The translations under genes and the position numbers were made by a program. A stretch of 48,403 bases of DNA. It comes from a virus. Positions 14,696-23,934 of this stretch are shown here, in pieces (position 1 is the first letter of the stretch; the number at the start of each line of letters is the position of its first letter). The stretch covers positions 1 through 48,403 of the IMG/VR virus record IMGVR_UViG_3300047443_000189; one strand, 5' to 3'. The notes under the pieces are model-generated. The model had not been told where the DNA came from, made no database searches, and saw only the letters and a list, made by a program, of their open reading frames with translations.

Positions 14696-15298
14696 ATGAC
14701 AGATCCAATTTACCTGTCAAAGAGCGCGTTCGCGGCTCGCATCGGCAGGACGCCGAGTTACATCACCTGGTTGAAAGACAACCACCGTTTGGTGCTTTCA
14801 CCGAACGGCAAACAGGTCGACGTGCTGGCGACGGAAGCCCTGATTCAGGAAACCGCTGACCCGAGCAAGGCCGCTGTCGCGGCTCGGCATCAGCAGGATC
14901 GGATTCAGCGTGACGTTTACAGCCAGCTGTCCACTTCGGTCGAGCCGACGCCCACGGCTGCGCCGCCGCAGCTTGTTAGAGGAGATGGTAAACAGCCTGA
15001 CTTCCAAAAGGCCCGCGCTTTGCGCGAACACAACATGGCCAAGTTGGCTGAGATCGAATTGCACAAGGCCCAGGGTTCGTTGGTTGCCAAGGACGCGGTC
15101 GAAACCGGTGCCTACAACGCCGGCCGATTGCTGCGTGATCAACTGTTCGGGCCGTTGCCGCAACTGTCCCATGACCTTGCGGCCATGACGGACCCCTGGC
15201 TAATCGAAAAACACCTGGCGGCAACATTCCGTCGAACGCTGGAAGAGGCCGAGCGTCTGTCTTCAGCGGACCTTGAGCACGCTATGACATCGAGTTAA
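14696..15298 (+). CDS. Terminase small subunit (Nu1-like)
   Basis: 200 aa. N-terminal winged-helix-type DNA-binding segment (YLSKSAFAARIGRTPSYITWLKDNHRLVLSPNGKQV), an Ala/Pro-rich linker, and a helical C-terminal part (REHNMAKLAEIELHKAQGSLVAKDAVE) with the AEIE..KGxLV-type core seen in Nu1 relatives. AAGGAGG precedes the ATG. It recognises the packaging site and recruits the large subunit encoded immediately after. Confidence 0.88.
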   Translation: MTDPIYLSKSAFAARIGRTPSYITWLKDNHRLVLSPNGKQVDVLATEALIQETADPSKAAVAARHQQDRIQRDVYSQLSTSVEPTPTAAPPQLVRGDGKQPDFQKARALREHNMAKLAEIELHKAQGSLVAKDAVETGAYNAGRLLRDQLFGPLPQLSHDLAAMTDPWLIEKHLAATFRRTLEEAERLSSADLEHAMTSS

Positions 15299-15302
15299 TC
15301 CC

Positions 15303-17330
15303 ATGCACACGGAATTTCCTGACGGTGCAAAGGTGTACCGTGAGGCCTATTTCCGTGGACTGCGCCCTGACCCCGACCTCTGGATCGATGAGTGGGCCGA
15401 TGAGTTCATGCGAATCCCGCGAGACACCGGCGCCCCTGAGCCCGGCCAATACCGCACCTCACGGACACCCTACGCCCGCGAACCCATGCGCTGCCTGTCA
15501 CCGGCTCACCCCAGCAGACGCGTGGTCACCATGGTGGCTTCGCAGTTGATGAAAACCCAGATCGCCTTGAACTGGATGGGCGGCCTGATCCACATGGCAC
15601 CGTCCAACATCCTGGCGCTGTTGCCCAGCCTGGGCCTGGCGAAACGTGTCTCGGGACGGATCAGCAAGACGATCAAGGCCACCCCGGCGCTGCGTGAACG
15701 CGTAGCGGCCAGCCGCTCACGTGATACGCGCAACACCATGGACACCAAGGAGTTCGAAGGCGGCTCGCTGTACGTCACCACTGCCGGCTCGGCGGCCAAC
15801 TTGTCGGAACTGTCGGCGCGCTACATCTATGGTGATGAGGTAGATCGTTGGGAAAATGATGTCGGCCAAGAAGGTGATCCGATCGGCCTGGCAGAAACCC
15901 GGGCGACCAACTTTGGGCGCAACGCGAAGATCTATTTTTCCAGCTCGCCAACAATCAAGGGCGCCTCGCGCATCGCCGATCTGTTCGACTCCAGCGACCA
16001 GCGCCACTACTACGTGCCATGTCCGACCTGCGGCCACATGCAGGTGCTGGAGTGGGAGCGGCTGCACTACAACAAGGATTACAGCACCGTCCATTACGAG
16101 TGCGCGGGACCTGATTGCGATGTGCTGATCGAGGAACACCACAAGAGCGACATGCTGGCCCGGGGTGAATGGCGGGCACACGCAGAGGGTGACGGCGAGA
16201 CGGTTGGTTTCCACCTGAACGCCCTCTACTCACCGACCGGCTGGATGGGCTGGCGTACGCTGGCCAAGGATTTTGAAGAGGCCAAAAAGGCCCAGTCCCA
16301 AGGTGATATGGGGCTGATGCAGGTGTTCTACAACACTCGTCTGGCCAAAGTCTGGGACAGCGCGCAGGAGCAAACCAAGGCCGAAGTGCTGATCGCTCGG
16401 GCGCGGTTGGAAACCTACACCCTCGGCACGATGCCGGCCGGCGTACTGATGCTGACCGGTGCTGTTGACGTCCAGGCCAACCGCCTGGAATTGATGGTGA
16501 TGGGCTTCGGTGTCGGCATGGAGCGCTGGGTGGTTGACCATCAGGTGATCTGGGGCGACCCCGCCGATGAACGCACCTGGGCGGTGCTGGATGAAAAACT
16601 CAAGGCGCGGTATCGCCATCCATGTGGCGTCGGCTTGGCGATCCTTGCCACCGGCGTCGACTCCGGTGGTCACCATACCGACGAGGTGTACCAGTTCTGC
16701 CGTGTTCGCCGCTGGCGCAACATCTTCGCCATCAAGGGCGCGAGCAAGCCTGGCAGGCCGGTCATTGCTCAGCGGCCGTCCATGGTCGACGTGACCTGGA
16801 GGGGCCAGACCGAACGCAACGGCGCCGAACTGTGGTTCGTCGGCACCGACACCGCCAAGGACTGGATCTACAACCGTTATCCGTTCCCGGACGGGCCGGG
16901 TTCACTGCACTTTGCCAACGACCTGCCGGACGAGTTCTTCGCCCAGTGTGTCGCCGAGCGCAAGGTGGCCCGCTACATCCGGGGTCACAAGCGTATCGAG
17001 TGGGTCAAGGGCAAGGCCGAGCGCAACGAAGCACTCGACCTGATGGTGTACTGCCTGGCCATGGCGCATTACCTCGGCATCAACCGCTACCAGGAACACG
17101 ACTGGGAGCGGGTGCGGCAGGCATTGGCCCAGTCCGGTCTGTTTGACGATGCCTTGGGAATCAAGCCTGTTCAGGGCGAGCGTGTCGACGAAGACGAAAC
17201 ACCCGCTCCTGCGGCCGTAAGACAAGCTCAACCCGCGCCACAACCCACTGCCCCGGTCGTGCACACACGACCCGCAGCATCGCCACCTCAACGCCGTAGT
17301 TCCACCAGCGGTTACCTGAAGAGACGCTGA
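15303..17330 (+). CDS. Terminase large subunit, GpA family
   Basis: 675 aa, the usual length for lambda GpA-type terminases. The N-terminal ATPase has the GpA-style Walker region (VTMVASQLMKTQIALNWMG, about 75-95) and IYGDEVDRWE as Walker B. The C-terminal nuclease region includes GVDSGGHHTDEVYQFC and EALDLMVYCLAMAH. It cuts concatemers at cos and pumps DNA into the prohead. The last ~40 residues are Pro/Ala-rich, probably the prohead-binding tail. Confidence 0.96.
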   Translation: MHTEFPDGAKVYREAYFRGLRPDPDLWIDEWADEFMRIPRDTGAPEPGQYRTSRTPYAREPMRCLSPAHPSRRVVTMVASQLMKTQIALNWMGGLIHMAPSNILALLPSLGLAKRVSGRISKTIKATPALRERVAASRSRDTRNTMDTKEFEGGSLYVTTAGSAANLSELSARYIYGDEVDRWENDVGQEGDPIGLAETRATNFGRNAKIYFSSSPTIKGASRIADLFDSSDQRHYYVPCPTCGHMQVLEWERLHYNKDYSTVHYECAGPDCDVLIEEHHKSDMLARGEWRAHAEGDGETVGFHLNALYSPTGWMGWRTLAKDFEEAKKAQSQGDMGLMQVFYNTRLAKVWDSAQEQTKAEVLIARARLETYTLGTMPAGVLMLTGAVDVQANRLELMVMGFGVGMERWVVDHQVIWGDPADERTWAVLDEKLKARYRHPCGVGLAILATGVDSGGHHTDEVYQFCRVRRWRNIFAIKGASKPGRPVIAQRPSMVDVTWRGQTERNGAELWFVGTDTAKDWIYNRYPFPDGPGSLHFANDLPDEFFAQCVAERKVARYIRGHKRIEWVKGKAERNEALDLMVYCLAMAHYLGINRYQEHDWERVRQALAQSGLFDDALGIKPVQGERVDEDETPAPAAVRQAQPAPQPTAPVVHTRPAASPPQRRSSTSGYLKRR

Positions 17331-17331
17331 T

Positions 17332-17538
17332 ATGTCCTTTACCCAGAAACACCTCGATGCCATCGAGCGCGCCATCGCACGCGGTGAAAAAACCGTGCGC
17401 TACAGCGACCGCACGGTGGAATACCGCACTGTCGACGAACTGCTCAGGGCTCGTGAAGAGATCCGCAGCTCGTTGACCAGCGCCGACGGCCCCCGTTCGC
17501 GGGTCGTGCGGCTCAGTCATGGAGGCAAGGGAATCTGA
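17332..17538 (+). CDS. Head-to-tail joining protein gpW
   Basis: 68 aa, matching lambda gpW in size and position (A-W-B order). Sequence MSFTQKHLDAIERAIARGEKTVRYSDRTVEYRTVDELLRAREEI shows the gpW pattern of helix, beta-hairpin, helix. It plugs the portal after packaging and accepts the tail. Its stop overlaps the portal start. Confidence 0.93.
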   Translation: MSFTQKHLDAIERAIARGEKTVRYSDRTVEYRTVDELLRAREEIRSSLTSADGPRSRVVRLSHGGKGI

Positions 17539-19022
17539 TGGCTCGACAATTTCCGGCGCTGTCTCGTAGCGGATTCTTGCTGCCATCGAACATCAAGGCC
17601 AGCTACGAAGGCGCTGGGGAGGGTCGCCGATCTGCCAGTTGGGACGCCACCGACAACGGCATCAACAGCATAAACACCCCGGCGCTGCGCAACCTGCGTG
17701 CCCGTTCGCGGGCAGCGGTGCGTAATGACCCGTACGCGGCCAACGCTATCAACAAACGGGTCAGCAACCTGATTGGCACCGGCATCACACCGCGACCAAA
17801 AATCAAGGACGAAGCACTGCGCAATCTGCTGCAGGAGCTCTGGGAGGATTGGGTCGAGGAGTCAGACGCCGACGGCTTGTGCGACTTCTACGGTCAGCAG
17901 GCGTTGGTGGCCCGTACTGTCGAAACGGCGGGTGAGTGTTTTGTGCGGTTGCGTCCGCGTGGTTTGGACGAAGGTCTGGTGGTGCCGCTGCAGCTGCAAA
18001 CGCTGGCACCCGAGTTCGTGCCGCACGACAAGTTCGAGACCACCCGCGACGGCAATATCATCCGCGCCGGGATCGAGTTCAACCCGGCCGGCAAGCGCGT
18101 GGCTTACTGGATGTACCGCTCGCACCCGCGTGATGCATCGTCGCTCAACAGCGGCTACAACCAACTGGTGCGGGTGCCGGCCAGCCAGGTGCTGCACATC
18201 TTCGAGCCGCTGGAGCCTGGTCAGTTGCGCGGCGTGCCACGCATGTCGCCGGTGCTTAAACGACTGCGCAGTCTGGACAACTACGATGACGCGGTGCTGT
18301 TTCGGCAGGAAGTGTCCAACCTGTTCGCCGGCTTCATCAAGCGACCGTCGCAGGACATGGGGCAGCAACCGCGTGACCCGGTCACTGGCCAGCTGATCAC
18401 CGCTGACCGCGACGGCTTCACGCCCATGGTCGCGCTGGAGCCGGGCACCATGCAGGAGCTGGGGGCAGGGGAGGAGGTCGAATTCTCCAAGCCACCGGAC
18501 GCCGGCAACAACTACCCGGACTTCATGCGTCAGCAACTGATGGCAGCGGCAGCGGGCACCGACACGCCATACGAGATCCTCACCGGTGACATGAAAGGCA
18601 TCAATGACCGGGCGCTGCGGGTCGTACTCAACGAGTTCCGGCGCCGTTTGGAGCAGCTGCAATTCAACGTCTACATCCACCAGCTCTGCCGCCCGGTTCG
18701 CGCCGCATGGCTGGACATGGCGGTGTTGGCTGGGGTGATTGAACTGCCGGACTACGCCAAACGCCGCCGCGAGTTTCTGCGCACGCGCTGGGTGCCGCAG
18801 GGTTGGGCCTACATCCAGCCGGTGCAGGACGTGCAGGCGCGCATGCTGGAGGTCAATGCCGGGTTTGGCTCGCGCAGTGAAATGTGTCTGCGCACCGGCT
18901 ACGACGCCGAAACGGTCGATGCGGAAAACGCCGCCGACGCTCAACGCGCCCGAGACTTGGGCCTCAATTACCGAACCCTCGTCGAGGTCGATGTTCAACA
19001 CGACGACCAGGAGAAACCATGA
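17538..19022 (+). CDS. Portal protein, lambda gpB family
   Basis: 494 aa. Shows lambda-portal features: RNDPYAANAINKRVSNLIGTGITPRPK near the N-terminus, the RGVPRMSPVLKRLRSLDNYDDA segment, and AAGTDTPYEILTGDMKGINDRALR. It forms the dodecameric DNA gateway of the capsid. The stop overlaps the protease start as ATGA. Confidence 0.96.
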   Translation: MARQFPALSRSGFLLPSNIKASYEGAGEGRRSASWDATDNGINSINTPALRNLRARSRAAVRNDPYAANAINKRVSNLIGTGITPRPKIKDEALRNLLQELWEDWVEESDADGLCDFYGQQALVARTVETAGECFVRLRPRGLDEGLVVPLQLQTLAPEFVPHDKFETTRDGNIIRAGIEFNPAGKRVAYWMYRSHPRDASSLNSGYNQLVRVPASQVLHIFEPLEPGQLRGVPRMSPVLKRLRSLDNYDDAVLFRQEVSNLFAGFIKRPSQDMGQQPRDPVTGQLITADRDGFTPMVALEPGTMQELGAGEEVEFSKPPDAGNNYPDFMRQQLMAAAAGTDTPYEILTGDMKGINDRALRVVLNEFRRRLEQLQFNVYIHQLCRPVRAAWLDMAVLAGVIELPDYAKRRREFLRTRWVPQGWAYIQPVQDVQARMLEVNAGFGSRSEMCLRTGYDAETVDAENAADAQRARDLGLNYRTLVEVDVQHDDQEKP

Positions 19023-20161
19023 AACTGCTTTCCCCCCTGAAGATTTTCAACAAGCTGGAGGGCCAACTGCCGATCCAGGACAAGCACTGGTACAGCCTGA
19101 AGGCCAGCGGCGAAGCCGAGCAGCGCACCATCGAGGTCTACGTCTACGGCGAGATCGGCACCTGGGGCATCACCGCCAATCAGTTCGTGCGCGACCTGGC
19201 GGCATTGGATGACGGCACCTCACCGATTGTCGTGGCCTTCAACAGCATCGGCGGCGACCTGTTCGATGGTCTGGCGATCCACAACGCTTTGTCGCGGTTG
19301 GGTGAACGCTGCACCGGCCGCGTTGATGCCTTGGCCGCCAGTGCTGCCAGCGTTGCCGTGTGTGGTGCGCACCGCGTGGTGGTCGCGGAAAACGCCATGT
19401 TGATGATCCACAACCCCTGGACCTACGCCTCGGGTGGTGCTGAAGATCTGCGCAAGGTGGCCACCGCGCTGGACCAGGCGCTGGAAGTGATTATCGCAGC
19501 CTACAAAGCCAAGGCGCCCGACATCGACGAGGTCGAGCTGCGGCGCCTGGTCAATGCCGAAACCTGGCTCACGGCTCGCGAAGCCGTCGCCTTGGGATTG
19601 GCCGACGAGGTGGGTGATGGTGTGCAGATCAAGGCCTGTCTGGGGCAAGGCGCGGTGATGCAGAAATATCAGCACACGCCCAAGGCGTTGCTGGATCAAC
19701 TCACTGAGCCCCTCGAACCCACCAAGCCGGTGGTGGACAAGCCAGAATCCACAGCCCCGGTAGTCGACTCGGCCAAGCTGGCCCTGCTGATCACCCAGTC
19801 CTGCAATCAAGCCGGCATCAGCAATCTGATCGAGCCCCTGATTGTCTCGACCAAGCTGGCTGATGAGGCCACCGTCCAGGCCGCGCTGACCCAAGCCAAA
19901 GCGATCCGCGATCTGTGCGTGGCGGCACGCTTACCGGAATGCGCTGTGGAGTTTGTGCAGGCTGGGCTCGATGCCGGTGCTGTGCGCGCACGGCTGTTCG
20001 ACAAGCTGGTGGGTAGTGGCGGGGGCTTCGAAATCGATAACAGCTTGCCGCAAAACGATGATCCGGCAGTGACCGTGAAAGCCAAACAACCCGATCCGTC
20101 CTCGATCTGGGCGGCCCGTCAGGCCGCACAATCTCAAACCTCAAAAGGAGCAAGACCATGA
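19019..20161 (+). CDS. ClpP-like head maturation protease
   Basis: 380 aa. The first ~210 residues resemble the ClpP/S14 fold: FNSIGGDLFDGLAIHNAL, catalytic Ser108 in AASAAS and His131 in MLMIHNP. The remaining ~170 residues, rich in Ala/Gln/Leu, probably act as scaffold, as in lambda gpC/Nu3. It cleaves scaffold and head proteins during prohead maturation. The ATG at 19019 overlaps the portal stop; longer frames are out-of-frame readings of the portal gene. Confidence 0.92.
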   Translation: MKLLSPLKIFNKLEGQLPIQDKHWYSLKASGEAEQRTIEVYVYGEIGTWGITANQFVRDLAALDDGTSPIVVAFNSIGGDLFDGLAIHNALSRLGERCTGRVDALAASAASVAVCGAHRVVVAENAMLMIHNPWTYASGGAEDLRKVATALDQALEVIIAAYKAKAPDIDEVELRRLVNAETWLTAREAVALGLADEVGDGVQIKACLGQGAVMQKYQHTPKALLDQLTEPLEPTKPVVDKPESTAPVVDSAKLALLITQSCNQAGISNLIEPLIVSTKLADEATVQAALTQAKAIRDLCVAARLPECAVEFVQAGLDAGAVRARLFDKLVGSGGGFEIDNSLPQNDDPAVTVKAKQPDPSSIWAARQAAQSQTSKGARP

Positions 20162-20502
20162 CCTTTAAATTGGAGCCGATGCACGCAGGTGAGTTTCTGC
20201 TGTCCGAGGGCGAAGGCAATATTTCCCGCGAGGCGATTAACGTTGCGGCAGGCCCGGCATTGGAGCCAGGTCAGATCCTCGGCCTGATCACGCTCACCGG
20301 CGAGTTTGCCCCGTACGAACCGACGGCTGAGGATGGCAGTGAAAACGCCGTCGCCATTCTTTACGGCCCGCTCGGTCAGTCAGACGTGGTGCGGCGCGGT
20401 CGCGCTGTGGTGCGTCTGGCCGAGGTCAGCGAAGCGCACTTGACCGGCCTCGATCCGGCTGCCGAAAAGGCTCTGGCCACGCGTTTTCTGATCGTTCGCT
20501 AA
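20158..20502 (+). CDS. Head decoration protein (gpD family)
   Basis: 114 aa, resembling lambda gpD: EFLLSEGEGNISREAINVAAG, GQILGLIT, and ENAVAILYGPLG. It trims the capsid surface and stabilises the expanded shell. AAGGAG lies upstream; the ATG overlaps the protease stop. Confidence 0.93.
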   Translation: MTFKLEPMHAGEFLLSEGEGNISREAINVAAGPALEPGQILGLITLTGEFAPYEPTAEDGSENAVAILYGPLGQSDVVRRGRAVVRLAEVSEAHLTGLDPAAEKALATRFLIVR

Positions 20503-20519
20503 GACGTTCCTTCATATGC

Positions 20520-20542
20520 ATCCCGCCGCGTGCGGGATTTTT
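20520..20542 (+). terminator. Intrinsic terminator-like hairpin between decoration and capsid genes
   Basis: ATCCCGC (20520-20526) pairs with GCGGGAT (20532-20538), followed by TTTTT. Similar CCCGC/GCGGG hairpins recur at 23658 and 34783 in the late region. It may partly reduce upstream readthrough or act as an RNA-processing site. Confidence 0.7.
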
Positions 20543-20561
20543 CGTTTCTGGAGAGTACCCC

Positions 20562-21557
20562 ATGGCCGATATCGCCATTTTTGAAGACGACGCTTTCAGC
20601 GTTCCCGCGTTGACTGCCGCGATCAACGAACAGGAATACCTGCCGGGCCGCATCAGCGGCCTCGGCCTGTTCCGCGAAGAAGGTATCACTACCCTGACCG
20701 TACAGATCGAGAAGGACGGTGACACCCTGGCTCTGGTGCCGGCGGGAGAGCGTGGTACCTCGGGCCTGGTGGTCGGTGGCAGCAAGCGCAAGCTGATCCC
20801 CTTCAATACCGTGCACCTGCCACAACGCTTTACCATCAAGGCCGACGAGATCCAGGGCATCCGTGCCTTCGGTCAGCGCACCGAATTGCAGTCGGTACAG
20901 GATGTGGTCAACAAGCGTCTGGCCAAAGCGCGGCGCCAGTTGGACGCCACTCACGAATTCCAGCGTATGGGTGCACTGAATGGCCAGGTGCTGGATGCGG
21001 ACGGTTCAACGGTGCTGCTGGACATTTACAAGTCCTTCGGCGTCTCCCGCCAAAAACTGGCCATGGGTCTGAACGATCCCAATGCCGAGCTGCGTGTGCG
21101 TGCCGGCGAAGCCTTAGACATGCAAGAGGATGCACTGGGCAGCGTGACCAGCAGCGGCTCCCGCGCATTCTGCGGCCAGAACTTCTGGAACAAGCTGATT
21201 GTTCACCCGTCGGTCAAGGAGACCTACCTCAACACCCTGCAAGCGGCCTCCCTGCGTGGTGACGCCCGGGAAAGTTTCGAGTTCGGTGGGATCGTCTGGG
21301 AACGCTATCGCGGCAAGGTCGCGGGCGTATCGTTTGTGCACGTCGACAAGGCGCTGCTGATCCCAGAAGGTGTGCCGGATCTGTACATCTCGACCTTTGC
21401 CCCGGCCGACTACATGGAAACGGTCAACACCGAGGGCCTGCCGTACTACAGCAAGATTGAGCCGATGGACTTCAACAAAGGCATGGCCGGTGAAGCCCAA
21501 TCCAACCCGTTGCACCTGTGCACACGACCTCGGGCGCAGATCCTGCTGGAGCTCTGA
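20562..21557 (+). CDS. Major capsid protein (gpE family)
   Basis: 331 aa, in the size range of lambda gpE. Landmarks: IFEDDAFSVPALTAAINEQEYLPGRI at the start, LVGGSKRKLIPFNTVHLPQR, GVSRQKLAMGLND and FEFGGIVWERYRGKV. It forms the icosahedral shell together with the decoration protein encoded just upstream. Confidence 0.96.
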   Translation: MADIAIFEDDAFSVPALTAAINEQEYLPGRISGLGLFREEGITTLTVQIEKDGDTLALVPAGERGTSGLVVGGSKRKLIPFNTVHLPQRFTIKADEIQGIRAFGQRTELQSVQDVVNKRLAKARRQLDATHEFQRMGALNGQVLDADGSTVLLDIYKSFGVSRQKLAMGLNDPNAELRVRAGEALDMQEDALGSVTSSGSRAFCGQNFWNKLIVHPSVKETYLNTLQAASLRGDARESFEFGGIVWERYRGKVAGVSFVHVDKALLIPEGVPDLYISTFAPADYMETVNTEGLPYYSKIEPMDFNKGMAGEAQSNPLHLCTRPRAQILLEL

Positions 21558-21559
21558 CC

Positions 21560-21880
21560 GTGGCCTTTCGCGACCTGGTCGACGAGATCGACGAGGTGGT
21601 GTTTGAAACCCTGGGCGACACGGCGCGGATCGAGGGCCGCGATGAACCGGTGCTTGGCATGTTCGCCGCGCCTTGGTTGCAACCCAAGATGGGCAAGCTC
21701 AACACCGGGTTGCGAGAGCCGAAGTTTGAGATCCGCGTTGGCGATTCGTACGGGCTGAAAAAGGGGCTGCTCGTCCGCGTGGATCTGCCGGAGCTGGACG
21801 GTGGCGGGGATTACGACTTGCTGCAGCTGGAGCCCGGCGGTGACGGTCTGGTCGCCTTGATTTTGAGGAAACGACCATGA
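21560..21880 (+). CDS. Head-tail joining protein (gpFII-like)
   Basis: 106 aa from GTG 21560 with GGAG upstream, 2 nt after the capsid stop. Short beta-rich protein (FRDLVDEIDEVVFETLGDTARI ... GLLVRVDLPELDGGGDYDLLQLEPGGDGL) in the position of lambda FII. Family call rests on pattern and gene order. The stop overlaps the next start (ATGA). Confidence 0.72.
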   Translation: MAFRDLVDEIDEVVFETLGDTARIEGRDEPVLGMFAAPWLQPKMGKLNTGLREPKFEIRVGDSYGLKKGLLVRVDLPELDGGGDYDLLQLEPGGDGLVALILRKRP

Positions 21881-22533
21881 GTGTCGGCAGTTACTTCAAG
21901 CCCTCGGCCAGCGGCGGGATGATCTCCCTGCAGACCTCGACGGCGGACCTGAAAGCCTTTCAGGACTTCGCCGCCGTGGTGCCCAAAGCGGCAGCCAATG
22001 CCCGGCGTCGGGCGATCAACAAGACCTTGCGTTGGCTCAGCTCCAACATCGCCCGCACTGTCGGCCGGCAGGAACGTATTGCGGTGGCGGCGGTGCGTCA
22101 GCGGTTACGAGCCTATCCGGTCAGCGGCGGAGCCAACAGCGGCAAGTTGTGGTTCGGCCTCAACGCCATGGAGGCCAGCCGTATCGGTCGCGTACGACAG
22201 GGCCAGTCTGGCGTGTCGGTGGCCGGTCGTCGTTTTCAGGGTGCCTTTTACAAGAAGGTCTACGGCAACGGTGCGGACATCTGGATCCGCACGACCAGCA
22301 AACATTTCGATGCCGACCACTACCCCGACAGCACTGTCAGTGTGCGTGGCGGAGCAAGTTCGGGGTGGATTGCCGAGCATGACAGTCGTTTCCCGCTGGC
22401 GAAGGCCAAGGTCTCGCTGGAGCAGGCTCGTCCGCACTTTGAAAGCTGGGTACGCAAGGCCGATGCACAACTGCTGCATGTCCTGCAGCAGGAACTCAAC
22501 TTTGAACTGCAGAAATACCTGAAGGGGAAATGA
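21877..22533 (+). CDS. Minor tail protein Z-like
   Basis: 218 aa. Resembles lambda gpZ-type proteins: an Ala/Arg-rich helix AANARRRAINKTLRWLSSNIAR, a basic middle with GRRFQGAFYKKVYG and IRTTSKHF, and SRFPLAKAKVSLEQ. GAGGAAA precedes the ATG. Z-type proteins help join completed tails to heads; the gene bridges head and tail modules. Confidence 0.8.
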   Translation: MSVGSYFKPSASGGMISLQTSTADLKAFQDFAAVVPKAAANARRRAINKTLRWLSSNIARTVGRQERIAVAAVRQRLRAYPVSGGANSGKLWFGLNAMEASRIGRVRQGQSGVSVAGRRFQGAFYKKVYGNGADIWIRTTSKHFDADHYPDSTVSVRGGASSGWIAEHDSRFPLAKAKVSLEQARPHFESWVRKADAQLLHVLQQELNFELQKYLKGK

Positions 22534-22534
22534 C

Positions 22535-23056
22535 GTGGCCGATGAAGCGGACGAGCCGTTCAGCCTGGAACAGTTGTACGGGGCGATCGAACGGCATGTG
22601 CAGGCGTACCTGCCGGGTGTTCAGACCGTTGCCGCCTGGCCGGCTATCGAGGATTGCGTGCGGTTGCCGGCGGTGGTTATCGAAATGGCGGAAATGGAGC
22701 CCGGCCAGGATCCGGGCACGGGAGAGGTGGGGTTGGCTTGCAAGTTTGAGGCGCGGGTCATCACCGATCCAATCCAGGAGGACCACCATCAACAGGCGGT
22801 TTTTCTGGCTGGGCAGCTCACTGTGTTGTTGCGCCTGCAAAGCTGGGGTGTAGAGGTGGAACCCGCCGAGTTTGTTCGGGCCATGCAGGACTGGACCAAG
22901 CCCGAACTGGATGGCTACACCGTCTGGGTCGTGGAGTGGACCCAACAAATCTACCTGGGCGAAGCGCAGTGGCCGTGGCCGGATCAGCCGCCGGGCACTC
23001 TGGTGCTGAATGTTGAACCGGGTGACGGAGCATTCCGGCCGGAGGATCTGTCATGA
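22535..23056 (+). CDS. Hypothetical tail-connector protein, 173 aa
   Basis: Starts at GTG 22535, 1 nt after the Z-like stop. A mixed alpha/beta acidic protein (LEQLYGAIERHVQAYLPGVQTVAAWP ... VGLACKFEARVITDPIQ) whose position after Z corresponds to lambda U or a tail-terminator protein. I cannot assign a family with confidence. The stop overlaps the baseplate V start. Confidence 0.7.
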   Translation: MADEADEPFSLEQLYGAIERHVQAYLPGVQTVAAWPAIEDCVRLPAVVIEMAEMEPGQDPGTGEVGLACKFEARVITDPIQEDHHQQAVFLAGQLTVLLRLQSWGVEVEPAEFVRAMQDWTKPELDGYTVWVVEWTQQIYLGEAQWPWPDQPPGTLVLNVEPGDGAFRPEDLS

Positions 23057-23640
23057 GTGCAGGGTACGTCAGCGCGCAGCATGACCGCATGCTCGCTGGC
23101 CTGGTCAAGGACTGCTACGTAGTGGCGGTGGATCTCGCCGCCTCACCGCCGGTGTGTCGCGTTTCCGACGGTGAATGGGTCAGCGGTTGGGTACGTTGGC
23201 ACAGCGTCGCGGCCGGCAAGGCCCGGCATTGGCGGGCGCCGAGTCTGAACGAGCAGGGCACGCTGATCAGTACCAGCGGTGATGTGTCGCAAGGCACGTT
23301 CATTCCCGGGCTGTATGGCAACGGTGGTCCGCCACCGGACAATCGTGACCACGTTGAAGTCTGGCGTTTCGACGATGGCGGTTCGCTGGTCTACGACTGG
23401 CAGGCCAAGCGTTACAGCATCAGCCTGCCCAGCGGCACGGTCACGATCAAAGTGGGTGCCACCCAGGCCGAGGTGATGGACAACGCCGTGACGGTGAAGT
23501 CCAGCGCGATCAACCTGGAGGCCAGCGTGAACATCAAGGGGCCGGTGAACATCGACGGTCCATTGCACGCGACGCAGAACATCACCAGCGACGAGTCGAT
23601 TATCGACACCGCTGGCAACAGCAACCATCACTCGCACTAG
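23053..23640 (+). CDS. Baseplate assembly protein V (spike)
   Basis: 195 aa. P2 gpV-like: an OB-fold region (CRVSDGEWVSGWVRWHSVAAGKARHWRAPSLNEQGTLIS) followed by a repetitive beta-helical stem (VTVKSSAINLEASVNIKGPVNIDGPLHATQNI) and a His-rich tip NSNHHSH that could bind metal. It is the membrane-piercing tip of a contractile tail. Marks the switch from lambda-like head to P2-like tail genes. Confidence 0.93.
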   Translation: MSAGYVSAQHDRMLAGLVKDCYVVAVDLAASPPVCRVSDGEWVSGWVRWHSVAAGKARHWRAPSLNEQGTLISTSGDVSQGTFIPGLYGNGGPPPDNRDHVEVWRFDDGGSLVYDWQAKRYSISLPSGTVTIKVGATQAEVMDNAVTVKSSAINLEASVNIKGPVNIDGPLHATQNITSDESIIDTAGNSNHHSH

Positions 23641-23657
23641 CGACAACGTTTAACCCG

Positions 23658-23679
23658 GCCCGCCACGTGCGGGCTTTTT
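23658..23679 (+). terminator. Intrinsic terminator-like hairpin after gpV
   Basis: GCCCGC (23658-23663) and GCGGGC (23669-23674) with loop CACGT, then TTTTT. Nearly the same hairpin as at 34783. Confidence 0.72.
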
Positions 23680-23695
23680 CTTACCCGGAGCAATC

Positions 23696-23929
23696 ATGGC
23701 CAAACCTCAAGACGATTCGGCGGTGCAGGATCTAGCTACCGCCACCAGCTCAACGCTGACCACCTCGACCACATCCTTTCGCGACACCCTCTACACCTCC
23801 CGCACGCTGATCCTGCCGGATGACCGCACGTTGGCCGTAGCGAAGGGTGTGGTCACGGTCAGTACCTCGGATGACGTAGCGCTGAAGTACCTCAAGGTCC
23901 ACGCCGAGTTCGAGCTGAAGAAGGAATAA
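23696..23929 (+). CDS. Hypothetical 77-aa tail-module protein
   Basis: Ser/Thr-rich N-terminus (VQDLATATSSTLTTSTTSFRD), then a short beta-rich part (RTLILPDDRTLAVAKGVVTVSTSDDVALKYL) ending in acidic/basic pairs. GGAG lies 5 nt before the ATG. No family recognised; it lies between baseplate V and W genes and is probably a virion or assembly accessory. Confidence 0.75.
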   Translation: MAKPQDDSAVQDLATATSSTLTTSTTSFRDTLYTSRTLILPDDRTLAVAKGVVTVSTSDDVALKYLKVHAEFELKKE

Positions 23930-23934
23930 CCCCG

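Noticed and set aside
17862-19001. A 379-codon minus-strand open frame
   Set aside because: Antisense to the portal gene, low-complexity composition, no ribosome site.
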